NCBI RefSeq assembly: GCF_009831215.1
Contig: NZ_WUTW01000007.1
Coordinates: 1-64,000, forward strand
DNA from: Actinomadura rayongensis
Lineage (GTDB): Bacteria > Actinomycetota > Actinomycetes > Streptosporangiales > Streptosporangiaceae
Direction of reading: 5' to 3'
DNA: 64,000 nt
The notes beneath the pieces are model-generated. The model did no database searches, was not told where the DNA came from, and was given only the letters and a program-made list of their open reading frames with translations. The translations under genes and the position numbers were made by a program. How positions within the stretch are numbered: position 1 is the stretch's first letter; every line of letters begins with the position of its first letter. This document shows positions 18,327 to 27,027 of the stretch, piece by piece.

Positions 18327-18680
18327 ATGCGGGAGATTGAGGAGTTCGCCGCCCGGTTGCGGGAGTTCGGCGCGGAGCGGGACTGGGAGCGGTTCCACAC
18401 GCCGAAGAACCTGGCGATGGCGCTGGCCGGGGAGGCGGGCGAGTTGGTCGCCGAGTTCCAGTGGCTCACGCCCGAGCAGAGCGAGCGGCTGGCCGAGGAT
18501 CCGGCGGCGTTCGCGCGGGTTCGGGCCGAGATCGGTGACGTGTTCGCGTATCTGACGCGGCTGGCGGACCGGCTCGGCATCGACCTGTTGGAGGCCGCGA
18601 ACGCCAAGTTCGATGAGGTCGAGCGTCGTTATGACGCTGCTTCCTACCGGGGCACCGCCCGTAAGGCGCCGCCCTTGTGA
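18327..18680 (+). CDS. MazG-like / dCTP pyrophosphatase-like NTP pyrophosphohydrolase
   Basis: A 117-residue all-alpha NTP-PPase. RDWERFHTPKNLAMALAGEAGEL and VAEFQW supply the ExxE half, and RAEIGDVFAYL supplies the ExxD half of the magnesium site. The sequence is closest to the short DCTPP1/RS21-C6-type MazG-like enzymes that hydrolyse dCTP or modified dNTPs to dNMP and pyrophosphate. It is divergent from the giant ATPase and precedes the GIY-YIG nuclease gene by 113 bp on the same strand. House-cleaning of the nucleotide pool is the family role. A link to the nuclease genes is suggested only by position. Confidence 0.87.
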   Translation: MREIEEFAARLREFGAERDWERFHTPKNLAMALAGEAGELVAEFQWLTPEQSERLAEDPAAFARVRAEIGDVFAYLTRLADRLGIDLLEAANAKFDEVERRYDAASYRGTARKAPPL

Positions 18681-18793
18681 CGCAGGGTGGCCGGTTGTGG
18701 TGGACGGGTAAACCGGTGGGTGAGTGACGCGTCCCACAGGCGCACGGCCGTCGCGGCCGTGGCACCTCGGACACGGAACGGACCCGACGAACG

Positions 18794-20995
18794 ATGACCA
18801 CCCAGGGCGACGCCGCCCCTCCCCTCATCGGCGGCGATGTGGATCCCGCCGACTCCGCCCGGCTGCTGCGGCTGGTCGGGCTCTTCCTCGCGCCCGGCGA
18901 GGGCGTGCTCGGCCTGGCCGCCGTCTCCCGCTCGCCCGGCGGGGTGACGCATGTCGCGGTCACCGGGCGGCGGCTCCTCGGCTTCGTCGCCGCCGACATC
19001 GCGAAAGTCGGGCCCGCCGTCCGGGTCGCGCTCGCCGACATCGCCTCGGTGGACGCGTTCGCCGCCGCTGCGGGACGGCGGTCCCTGATCGTCGACGTCG
19101 GCGGGGCCCGGACGGGCTACGGCGATCTCGCCGAGCGGGACGCCGACATGATCGTCGGGCTCGTGCGCGAGCACCTGGCTCCCCCACCGGTCGCCGCGCC
19201 CGCGTTCCCCCCGCCCGCCCCCGCCGCACCCGTTCCCACCGCGCCTGCGCCTGCTGCGCCCGTCCCTGCACCCGTCCCCACTGCGCCTGCTGCGCCCGTC
19301 CCTGCCGCGCCTGTGCCTGCCGCACCCGCGCCCGCCGTGCCCTTCCCCGCCACGCCCGTGACGCCCGCGTCCGCCATGCCCGGCTCGGCTGCGCCCGTCC
19401 CTCCCGGGCCCGTCCCGACACCGGCCGCGCCCACGTCGAGCCCGGCCGCGCCGGACATGTTCGCGCCCGCCGCGCCGCCGCCCGCCGCTCCGCCGGCCTC
19501 CGGTTCCGCGCCGCCCGCCGCTTTTGCGCCCGCGCCGGTCGCGCCTCATCCCGCTGCGCCCGTGCAGGCGCCTGTGAGCTGGCGTTATGTGAGTCCGCCC
19601 GGGTGGCCCGTCCCGCCGCCGGGGTGGACGCCGCCGCCGGGGTGGCGTGCCGATCCGTCCTGGCCCGCGCCGCCGCCGGACTGGCAGTTCTGGGTGCAGG
19701 ACGGTCCGGCGCCGTCCGTCCAGGCCGCCCCGGCGCCGGAGCCGGTGCCTCCGGCGTCGCCGTTCGGCGGGGAGCGGCGGCCGATGTTCGGCGGGCGGAA
19801 GCAGCGGATCGAGGAGCTGGAGGCGGAGAACGCGCGGCTGCGCGCCGAGGCGGAACGACTCGGCCTGCTGGAGCCCATGCGGCTCGCCGCCGAGATCGAG
19901 ACGCTCCGGACGCGGCTGGCCGAGACCCGCGTCGAGCTGGAGCGGGAGACCGCGCGGCTGGAGGAGGCGCGCACCGCGATCGTCGAGACGCGGGACGTCG
20001 CGCTGCTGCAGGAGGTCGGCGTCTACGAGTACCTGCATCCGCTCGCGGACGTCGTCGCCTACAAGGCCAAGCTCGCCGCCGTGAAGGACGAGATCAGCTC
20101 CCTCGCCCGCGCGGGCCGCGCGGTCGTCGGCGCGACGAACTGGTCGGTGAACGGGTCACAGGCGCAGGGCCGTGCGATGGTCCGCGACTTCTCGAAGCTG
20201 ATGCTGCGCGCCTACAACGCCGAGGCGGACAACCTCGTGCGGACGATGCGGCCGTACAAATTGCAGTCGGCGTTGGACCGGCTGGACAAGACCGCGCAGA
20301 CCATCGAACGGCTCGGCAAGACGATGGACATCCGCGTCAGCGCGCAGTACCGGAACGTCCGGCGCCGCGAGCTGCGGCTGACGGCCGACCACCTCGCCAA
20401 GGCCGAGGAGGAGAAGGAGCGGATCCGCGCCGAGCGCGAGCGGCAGCGCGAGGAGGACAAGGCGCGCCGCGAGTTCGAGCGGGAGAAGGCGCGGCTGCTG
20501 AAGGAGCGGGCGCACGTCGAGGCCGCGATCGCCCGGCTGGAGGAGCGCGGCGACACCGTCGGCGCGGACGAGCTGCGGGCCAAGCGCGACGACGTGGACG
20601 CGGCCCTGACGAGCGTCGCGGGCCGGGAGGCCAACACGCGGACGGGCCACGTCTACGTGATCTCGAACCTCGGCGCGTTCGGGGAGCGCATGGTCAAGAT
20701 CGGGATGACGCGGCGGCTCGATCCGATGGAACGGGTCCGCGAGCTGGGCGACGCGTCGGTGCCGTTCCACTTCGACGTCCACGCGCTGATCTTCAGCGCG
20801 GACGCGGTGGAGCTGGAGAACCGGCTGCACCAGGAGTTCGCCGAGCGGCGAGTGAACCGGGTCAACAACCGGCGCGAGTTCTTCTACGCGACTCCGGGCG
20901 AGGTCCGCGACGTCCTGGCGCGCATCGCCGGGAACCATCTCGTGGCGTACAAGGACGTCCCCGAGGCGGAGGAGTATCGGCGGAGCAGCAGCTAA
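18794..20995 (+). CDS. DUF4041 / T5orf172 GIY-YIG nuclease-domain protein
   Basis: A 733-residue protein. Residues 1-130 look like a bacterial PH-like domain. Residues 130-330 are an Ala/Pro linker ending in PPGW repeats. A coiled coil (about 340-410) leads into DUF4041 (YEYLHPLADVVAYKAKL to MLRAYNAEADN), then a long charged coiled coil. The C-terminal GIY-YIG domain has GHVYVISN, MVKIGMTRR, RVRELGDAS, VELENRLHQEF and NRREFFY. T5orf172 domains occur in phage and conflict-system proteins and are presumed DNA endonucleases. The PH-like module may place it at a membrane or protein assembly. The gene ends at a strong terminator. Confidence 0.85.
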   Translation: MTTQGDAAPPLIGGDVDPADSARLLRLVGLFLAPGEGVLGLAAVSRSPGGVTHVAVTGRRLLGFVAADIAKVGPAVRVALADIASVDAFAAAAGRRSLIVDVGGARTGYGDLAERDADMIVGLVREHLAPPPVAAPAFPPPAPAAPVPTAPAPAAPVPAPVPTAPAAPVPAAPVPAAPAPAVPFPATPVTPASAMPGSAAPVPPGPVPTPAAPTSSPAAPDMFAPAAPPPAAPPASGSAPPAAFAPAPVAPHPAAPVQAPVSWRYVSPPGWPVPPPGWTPPPGWRADPSWPAPPPDWQFWVQDGPAPSVQAAPAPEPVPPASPFGGERRPMFGGRKQRIEELEAENARLRAEAERLGLLEPMRLAAEIETLRTRLAETRVELERETARLEEARTAIVETRDVALLQEVGVYEYLHPLADVVAYKAKLAAVKDEISSLARAGRAVVGATNWSVNGSQAQGRAMVRDFSKLMLRAYNAEADNLVRTMRPYKLQSALDRLDKTAQTIERLGKTMDIRVSAQYRNVRRRELRLTADHLAKAEEEKERIRAERERQREEDKARREFEREKARLLKERAHVEAAIARLEERGDTVGADELRAKRDDVDAALTSVAGREANTRTGHVYVISNLGAFGERMVKIGMTRRLDPMERVRELGDASVPFHFDVHALIFSADAVELENRLHQEFAERRVNRVNNRREFFYATPGEVRDVLARIAGNHLVAYKDVPEAEEYRRSSS
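19247..19305 (+). repeat. Direct repeat in the Ala/Pro linker of the GIY-YIG protein
   Basis: A 23-bp unit starting GCGCCTGCTGCGCCCGTCC occurs at 19247 and again at 19283, a 36-bp (12-codon) period, within a longer run of Pro/Ala codons. Slippage-driven length variation of the linker is likely. Confidence 0.6.
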
Positions 20996-20998
20996 GGC

Positions 20999-21038
20999 GC
21001 GGTGCGGGGAGCCATCCCCCCGGTGGTCCCCGCACCGC
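20999..21038. terminator. Terminator after the GIY-YIG gene
   Basis: A perfect 12-bp stem, GCGGTGCGGGGA (20999-21010) with TCCCCGCACCGC (21027-21038). It starts 4 bases after the stop. Confidence 0.78.
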
Positions 21039-21165
21039 ACGACGCCTCTGGGGCGCATCTGTTCCAACGGGCGGGGGCGGGCGGTTGTTCCCCGGGGGAC
21101 GGGAGGTTTTCCACAGGCGCGGGCGGGGGCGGCGGTGACCGGGGCGGATGGGCGAGAATCGGGCC

Positions 21166-24100
21166 ATGCGTTTCGGGGTTCTCGGGTCCGTGGAGGTGGA
21201 CGACGGCGGGCGGGCCGTCGCCGTCGGCGGTCCCATGGTCAGGGCGCTCGTGGCGCGGCTGGCGCTGGACGCCGGGCGGCTCGTCCCGGTGGACCGGCTG
21301 ATCGACGGGCTGTACGGGGACGATCCGCCGGTCGGAGCGGCCAACGCGCTGCAGTCGCAGGTGTCGCGGCTGCGGCGCGGCCTCGGGGACGCGGGCCTCG
21401 TGGCGGGCGGCGCGGAGGGGTACCGGCTCGTCGCCGACCCCGACGACGTGGACGCGCTGCGGTTCGAGCGGCTCGCCCGCGACGGCGGACGGGCGCTGGA
21501 GCGGGGCGCGTTCCCGCAGGCGGCGGCCCTGCTGGCGGAGGCGGCCGGGCTGTGGCGGGGCCCGGCGCTGGCGGGCGTCGCGGCGCCGTTCGCGGCCGGG
21601 CAGGCGGCGCGGCTGGAGGAGGCGCGGCTGGGCGCCCTGGAGGACCTGGCGGCGGCGCGGCTCGCGCTCGGCGCCGCGGCCGAGGCGATCGACGACCTGC
21701 GCGGGCTGCTCGCCGGGCATCCGCTGCGCGAACGCGCGGTCGGCCTGCTGATGCGCGCGCTCGCGGCGGCGGGCCGGCAGGCCGAGGCGCTCGCCGCGTT
21801 CGAGGACGTCCGGACGCGGCTCGCCGACGAGCTGGGCGCCGACCCGTCGCCCGCGCTGGCCGAGGTCCACGTCGACCTGCTGCGCGGCGGGGCGCCGGAG
21901 CGAAGACCGGCGGGGCCGCCGCTGCCCGCGCAGCTCACCAGCTTCGTCGGGCGCGACGACGAGCTGGCCCGGGTCGGCCGGACGCTCGCGGCCGGGCGGC
22001 TCGTCACGCTGCTCGGCCCGGGCGGCGCGGGCAAGACGCGGCTGGCGATCGAGGCGGCGGGCCGCGAGCGGGGCGAGACCTGCTTCGTGGACCTGGCGCC
22101 GCTCGGCGACGGCGCGGAGGTGCCGAAGGCGGTGCTGGGTGCGCTCGGGCTGCGGGAGAGCGCGATCCTGCCCGGCGGCGGGGGCGGCGCGCCCGGCGTG
22201 GACCGGCTCGTCGCGGCGCTGACCGGACGGCCGCTGCTGCTCGTCCTCGACAACTGCGAGCACGTGGTCGAGGCGGCGGCGGACCTGGCGCGGCGGCTGC
22301 TGACGTCCTGCCCGCTGCTGCGCGTCCTCGCGACGAGCCGGGAGCCGCTCGGGATCACCGGGGAGACGCTGCGTCCGCTCCCCCCGCTGGGGCTGCCGCC
22401 CGAGGGCGCGGACGCCGGCGCCGCCGCCGCGTACCCGGCCGTCCGGCTGTTCGCGGACCGCGCGGCGGCCGTCCGGCCCGGGTTCGCCGTGGACGAGGGC
22501 ACGGTGGACGCGGTGGTGCGGATCTGCTCCGCGCTGGACGGCCTGCCGCTGGCGATCGAGCTGGCCGCCGCACGCCTGCGCTCGCTGCCGGTGGAGGAGG
22601 TCGCGGCGCGGCTGGGCGACCGGTTCCGGCTGCTGTCGCGGGGCGACCGGACGGCCGTCGCGCGGCACCGGACGCTGCGGTCGGTCGTGGAGTGGAGTTG
22701 GGACCTGCTGGGCCCGGACGAGCGGGCGGCGGCGCGGCGCCTGACGGTGTTCACCGGCGGGTTCACGCTCGCGATGGCGGAGGAGGTGTGCGGCCTGCCC
22801 GGCACGGAGGAACTGGTGCTGGAGCTGGCCGACAAGTCGCTCGTCCAGACCGACGGAGCACGGTTCCGGATGCTCGACACGATCCGGGTCTTCTGCGCCG
22901 AGCGGCTGGACGAGGCGGGCGAGCGGGCGGAGCTGGAGCGCGCGCACGCCGCCCACTTCCTCGCCCTGGCGCAGCGGGCGGACGGCCGGCTGCGCGGCGC
23001 GGACCAGCTCGTCTGGCTGGACCGGCTGGTCGCCGAGCACGGCGACCTGCACGCCGCGCTGCGGCGCTCGCTCGGCGATCCGCCGGTCGCGCTGCGGCTC
23101 GTCGCGGCGCTGTCCTGGTACTGGTGGCTGCGCGGACGGATCGAGGGCGCGGCGCTGGCGGCCGGGCTGATGGACGTCCTCGGCGACGACGTGCCCGACG
23201 GGCTGGAGGAGGAGTACGTGATGTGCGCCGCCAACGCCGTGTCGGGCGGGGCGGCGGGCGAGCGGGCGGTGGCCTGGCTGGACCGGGCGGACGCGGTGCT
23301 GGCGGGCATCGACCGTCCGTCGCGGCACCCGGCGGCGATGGTGCTGTGGGCGCTGACGGCCGGGCCGGACCGGACGGACAAGGAGGCGTTCGCCCGGCAG
23401 ATCCGCGCCGACGACGACTGGTCGCAAGCCGTCCTGGTGATGAGCGAGGGCTTCCTCGCCCAGTTCCGGGGCGACGTCGAGGCGGGCACGCGCTGCTGCG
23501 AGGCGGCGCTCGCGACGTTCCGGCGCGTCGGGGACCGGTGGGGCATCGCCAACACGCTGGACACGCTGGCGTCGTTCACCGAGGCGCGGGGCGACCGGGA
23601 CCGGGCGCTCGCGCTGCTGGCCGAGGCGCTGGACCTGGCCGAACAGCTCGGCGCCCTGGAGGACTCGGCCGACCTGCTGTGCCGCCGGGCGGGCCTGCTG
23701 CACCGCGCGGGCAACTCCGACGCCGCCGCTGCGGACTACCGCCGCGCGGCCCTGCTCGCCCGCCGGGCGGGCGCGCCGGACAAGGTGTCCGCCGCCTACC
23801 ACGGCCTCGGCCTGCTGGCCCGGGCGCGCGGCGACGTCGCCGAGGCGCGCCGCTGGTACGAGGAGGCGCAACCGGGCCTGCGGACGTCCGAGCGCTACCT
23901 CGCCGAGGCCACGAAGATGGAGGGACTGGTCGGCCTGGGCTGGGTGACCCTCGCCGAGGGCGACGAACCGCACGCGGCCGAACTCTTCCGGACGGCCCTC
24001 TCCCTGGCGACCGACCACCCGATCTTCGCGGCCCGCGCCCACGCCGTCGCGGGCCTAGCGGGCGCGGCCCTCGCCACCGGCGACGCCGCCCGCGCCGCCC

Positions 24101-24273
24101 ACCTCCTCGGCGCGGCCACGGCCCTCGCGGGCTCCCCCGTGGACGACGTCCCCGAGGCGGCCCGCCTCGCAGCCGACGCCACGGCCGAACTAGGCCCGGA
24201 AACCTACGCGAAAGAACACGCCCAAGGCGCCGCCCTCACCCCCGAGGAGGTGATGCACACCGCCCTCACCTGA
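21166..24273 (+). CDS. AfsR/SARP-family regulator with NB-ARC and TPR regions
   Basis: A 1035-residue cytoplasmic transcription regulator. The N-terminus has the SARP winged helix (MRFGVLGSVEV, ANALQSQVSRLRRGLG) and a BTAD domain to about residue 245. The NB-ARC ATPase follows: LTSFVGRDDEL, Walker A GPGGAGKT near 285, LLVLDNCEHV, ATSREPLGI. The C-terminal 400 residues are Ala-rich helical repeats of TPR type. Such proteins activate secondary-metabolism or stress genes. ATG 21166 fits the family N-terminus; ATG 21148 adds 6 residues. The next gene, an MFS exporter on the same strand, is a possible target. Confidence 0.88.
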   Translation: MRFGVLGSVEVDDGGRAVAVGGPMVRALVARLALDAGRLVPVDRLIDGLYGDDPPVGAANALQSQVSRLRRGLGDAGLVAGGAEGYRLVADPDDVDALRFERLARDGGRALERGAFPQAAALLAEAAGLWRGPALAGVAAPFAAGQAARLEEARLGALEDLAAARLALGAAAEAIDDLRGLLAGHPLRERAVGLLMRALAAAGRQAEALAAFEDVRTRLADELGADPSPALAEVHVDLLRGGAPERRPAGPPLPAQLTSFVGRDDELARVGRTLAAGRLVTLLGPGGAGKTRLAIEAAGRERGETCFVDLAPLGDGAEVPKAVLGALGLRESAILPGGGGGAPGVDRLVAALTGRPLLLVLDNCEHVVEAAADLARRLLTSCPLLRVLATSREPLGITGETLRPLPPLGLPPEGADAGAAAAYPAVRLFADRAAAVRPGFAVDEGTVDAVVRICSALDGLPLAIELAAARLRSLPVEEVAARLGDRFRLLSRGDRTAVARHRTLRSVVEWSWDLLGPDERAAARRLTVFTGGFTLAMAEEVCGLPGTEELVLELADKSLVQTDGARFRMLDTIRVFCAERLDEAGERAELERAHAAHFLALAQRADGRLRGADQLVWLDRLVAEHGDLHAALRRSLGDPPVALRLVAALSWYWWLRGRIEGAALAAGLMDVLGDDVPDGLEEEYVMCAANAVSGGAAGERAVAWLDRADAVLAGIDRPSRHPAAMVLWALTAGPDRTDKEAFARQIRADDDWSQAVLVMSEGFLAQFRGDVEAGTRCCEAALATFRRVGDRWGIANTLDTLASFTEARGDRDRALALLAEALDLAEQLGALEDSADLLCRRAGLLHRAGNSDAAAADYRRAALLARRAGAPDKVSAAYHGLGLLARARGDVAEARRWYEEAQPGLRTSERYLAEATKMEGLVGLGWVTLAEGDEPHAAELFRTALSLATDHPIFAARAHAVAGLAGAALATGDAARAAHLLGAATALAGSPVDDVPEAARLAADATAELGPETYAKEHAQGAALTPEEVMHTALT

Positions 24274-24529
24274 CGGCATCGGCGACACCGCCCACCTGCC
24301 GGGCGCGGCGTCACCCTCCCCTGGGCGGCGTCCGCGCAGCGGCCCCGCCCGGCAGCCGACGCCCCGGCGAGACTCGGCGGGCGGCGCGCGGGAACACGCG
24401 TGCGGCAGTGGGCTTGGCCGGGAGGACGTGATGTGCGCTGGTCTTGCGTGACGGGTCGCGCACCGGTGGGGGGTGGGTTGTCAGTGGACGGTGCGTGGGC
24501 GGTCAGGGGCGGGATCGAGAGTCCTCGGC

Positions 24530-26068
24530 ATGGCAACGATCTCTTCTGCTCGCAAGTGGGGCACCTTCGCGCTGTGCGCGGTGGTGGCGCTCGTCCCCAA
24601 CGTCGATCTCACCGCGCTCAACCAGGCGATTCCGCGGATCAGCGCCGATCTCGGGCCGTCCGCCACGCAGATCCTGTGGATTTCGGACGCGTACGGGTTC
24701 GCGCTGGCGGCCCTGCTCGTCACGATGGGCGGGATCGGGGACCGGATCGGGCACCGGCGGCTGCTGCTGGCCGGGACGGCGCTCTTTGCGGCGGCGTCGG
24801 CCGTCACGGCGTACGCCGGGTCGGCGGAGCTGCTGATCGGGGCGCGGGCGCTGCTCGGGGTGGCGGGGGCGACGCTGATGCCGTCCGCGCTGTCGCTCAT
24901 CCGGGCCGTGTTCACCGACCCCAAGCAGCGGACCGCGGCCGTCGGCGGGTTCATGGCGGTCGGCGGGCTCGCGGTCGGGCTCGGGCCGGTGCTCGCCGGG
25001 GCGCTGCTCGGGCACTTCTGGTGGGGGTCGGTGTTCCTGATCAACGTGCCGGTGATGGTGTTCGTGCTGGTGGTGGGGCTGGCGGTTCTGCCGAAGGCGC
25101 CCGCGACCGTCACCGGACGGCTCGACCTCGCGAGCGTCCCGCTGTCGGCGGCGGGCGTGCTCGGGCTCGTCTACGCGATCAAGGAGGCGGCGGCGCACGG
25201 CGGCGAGCCGCGCGTGTACGTCGCGGCGGTGGTCGGCGTCGCCGGGATCGCGGCGTTCCTGTGGCGGCAGACGCGGCTGGACGAGCCGCTGATCGACGTC
25301 TCGCTGTTCCGCGACCGCGCGTTCACCGGCTCGGTCAGCGCCAACCTGTTCGCGATGTTCGCGCTCGTCGCCCAGTCGCTGATCTTCTCGCTGTACTTCC
25401 AGCTCGTCCTCGGCTGGTCGCCGCTGCGGGCGGGCCTCGCCGGGCTGCCCGGCGCGCTCGGCGCGATGGCGGGCGGCGCGGCGCTGGCGCCCCCGCTGAT
25501 CGCCGCCGCCGGACGGGCGCGGACGGTCGCGCTCGGCATGGTCATCGCCGCCGTCGCGTTCGCGTCGTTCCAGGTCGTCGGGACGGGCACCGCGTACTGG
25601 ATCATCGCGATCCCGACCGTCCTGTCGGGCGTCGGCATGGGGCTGGCGCTGACCGTCACCGGCGACACGGTGCTCGCGTCGGTGCCGAAGCGGCGGACGG
25701 GCGCGGCGTCGGCGATCTCCGAGACCGCGACCGAACTCGGCGGCGCGCTCGGGCTGGCCGTCCTCGGCAGCGTGCTGAACCTCGTCTACCGGAACGCGCT
25801 GGACCTTCCGGCGGGCGTCCCGCACGGCGCCGCCGCGCACGCCCGCGACTCGCTCCCGGGCGCGTTCGAGGCCGCGTCCGCCCTCCCGGCGCGCACGGGC
25901 GCCGAGGTCGTCGACGCCGCGCGGACCGCGTTCGTGGACGGCATGCACGGCGCGCTCCTGCTCAGCGCGGGCTTCGCGGTACTGGTCGCCGGGGTCGCCC
26001 TGATCACGCTCCGCTCCGTCCCCAAGGTGATCCCGGACGCATCGGAAGAACCCGTCCCCGTGGCCTGA
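24530..26068 (+). CDS. MFS efflux transporter, DHA2 family
   Basis: A 512-residue membrane transporter. The first helix carries PNVDLTALNQAIPRI, a variant of the DHA2 motif D1, then WISDAYGFALAALLVTMG and GIGDRIGHRR (motif A). Hydrophobic helices run to about residue 490 and suggest 14 segments, close to the SmvA/LfrA subgroup that exports cationic dyes and quaternary compounds. ATG 24530 is used because the upstream extension to 24473 has no transporter features. The ribosome site is weak (GAGAG). It follows the SARP gene after 256 bp (24274-24529), in which I see no gene, and ends at a long terminator. Confidence 0.85.
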   Translation: MATISSARKWGTFALCAVVALVPNVDLTALNQAIPRISADLGPSATQILWISDAYGFALAALLVTMGGIGDRIGHRRLLLAGTALFAAASAVTAYAGSAELLIGARALLGVAGATLMPSALSLIRAVFTDPKQRTAAVGGFMAVGGLAVGLGPVLAGALLGHFWWGSVFLINVPVMVFVLVVGLAVLPKAPATVTGRLDLASVPLSAAGVLGLVYAIKEAAAHGGEPRVYVAAVVGVAGIAAFLWRQTRLDEPLIDVSLFRDRAFTGSVSANLFAMFALVAQSLIFSLYFQLVLGWSPLRAGLAGLPGALGAMAGGAALAPPLIAAAGRARTVALGMVIAAVAFASFQVVGTGTAYWIIAIPTVLSGVGMGLALTVTGDTVLASVPKRRTGAASAISETATELGGALGLAVLGSVLNLVYRNALDLPAGVPHGAAAHARDSLPGAFEAASALPARTGAEVVDAARTAFVDGMHGALLLSAGFAVLVAGVALITLRSVPKVIPDASEEPVPVA

Positions 26069-26104
26069 CCCACCGCAAACAGCCTCCGCCCCAACCCCCG
26101 CACC

Positions 26105-26145
26105 GACCGTGGGACTCCGCGACCAAGTCGCGGAGTCCCACGGTC
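26105..26145. terminator. Very strong bidirectional terminator
   Basis: A 19-bp perfect stem (26105-26123 with 26127-26145) closes a 3-nt loop, CAA. On the plus strand a pyrimidine-rich tract follows. It separates the MFS gene from the phosphonatase remnant. Confidence 0.88.
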
Positions 26146-26198
26146 CTTCCGCTTTCCCCGTCCCGGGACCCACGCTCACGCACCGCAAGCTGGTCCAC

Positions 26199-26593
26199 AG
26201 GGCGCCGGACAGGACGCCCACGACGAAGCGTGCTCCGGCATTGCGGCCGGCGGCCAGGTCGTTGGGGGTGTCGCCGGTGACGAGGACGCGGTCGACGGAC
26301 GTCACGCCGGTCAGTTCCATCGCGCGGAACACCAGGTAGGGCGCGGGACGGCCGGTGGGGACCTCGTCGCTCGTGACCAGAGCGTCCACGGTGGCTCCTA
26401 CCGTCCAGTTCAGTGCGGCGAGGATGGATTCGGCGATGTCGCGGGCGTAGCCGGTTTGGAGGACGACCTTCACTCCGGCGGCGCGCAGCGCGGTGAGGGC
26501 TTCCGGGACGCCGGGGAGCGGGGTCGGCGGGACGGCCGCGTAGGCCTTGTTCAGGCGTCCGGCGAAGTCGGCGTAGATCGCGTCCACGGCGGC
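26199..26593 (-). pseudogene. Remnant of a phosphonatase-like HAD hydrolase
   Basis: About 130 residues match the middle of phosphonatase-like HAD enzymes: LPGVPEALTALRAAGVKV, LQTGYARDIAESILAALNW, ALVTSDEVPTGRPAPYLV, AMELTGVTSVDRVLVTGDTP and VVGVLSGA. The catalytic N-terminal DxDxT segment and the first part of the cap are missing, and the last 20-25 residues are lost. Past SGA the frame runs through the terminator into antisense MFS sequence. Only motif II (TTG/QTG) and motif III/IV survive, so it cannot be an active enzyme. The broken 5' end abuts the broken 5' end of the dehydrogenase remnant. Confidence 0.75.
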
Positions 26594-26598
26594 GGGCG

Positions 26599-26985
26599 GT
26601 GCGGTGCCGGGCCGGGCCCGGCGCGGACCTACCGCCCGCCGACGCCTGCCTCGAACTGTCCGGCGCGGCCGGCGCGGCGCGGCGCGCTCCGGCCCGCACC
26701 GCGACCGGCGGGACGATCATGCTCGCCGGGACGGTGTCGCCGGGTGTCGCGCTGGACTGGGCGGCGCAGGACGTGGTGCGCGGGCTGCTCACCGTCCGGG
26801 GCGTCCACAACTACACCCCCGCCGACCTGGCCGAAGCCGTCGCGTGGACCGGGTCGGCCGCCGCGCGCCCGCCCGTCGCGGACGTCCTCGGGCCCGTGTT
26901 CCCGCCGGCCGAGGTGGACGCCGCCCTGGCCGGGGCCGCGCGGACGACCGCGCTTCGCGGCGGCGTCCGACCCTTGGAAAAGTGA
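26599..26985 (+). pseudogene. 3' remnant of a zinc-type alcohol dehydrogenase (phosphonate-locus type)
   Basis: About 120 C-terminal residues survive of a roughly 350-residue medium-chain dehydrogenase. Visible are ACLELSGAAGAARRA, TGGTIMLAGTVSPG, VVRGLLTVRGVHNYTPADLA and LGPVFPPAEVDAALA. GVHNY and its context match the phosphonate-catabolism-associated dehydrogenase group that is often next to phosphonatase-like hydrolases. The whole catalytic zinc domain and half of the nucleotide fold are gone. There is no ribosome site before the first possible start (GTG 26599). The TGA stop at 26983-26985 lies in the palindrome that begins the next operon. Confidence 0.72.
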
Positions 26986-26994
26986 TATCACTTT
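26979..26994. promoter_or_regulatory. 16-bp perfect palindrome, operator of the SPFH operon
   Basis: AAAGTGATATCACTTT is perfectly self-complementary and lies 33 bp before the SPFH start codon, in an AT-rich spot (TTTGCTAACGTGG follows). The third-place position of a ribbon-helix-helix gene in the operon suggests autoregulation through this site. Confidence 0.6.
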
Positions 26995-27027
26995 GCTAAC
27001 GTGGTGATGGCACACCGAGGAGGGGTC

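Noticed and set aside
19200-19600. Short periodic sequence resembling a repeat array
   Set aside because: The period is a multiple of three and encodes an Ala/Pro linker inside the GIY-YIG gene. It is not a CRISPR or intergenic array.
26109-26339. A 76-codon plus-strand ORF after the MFS gene
   Set aside because: It begins inside the terminator and runs antisense to the HAD remnant.
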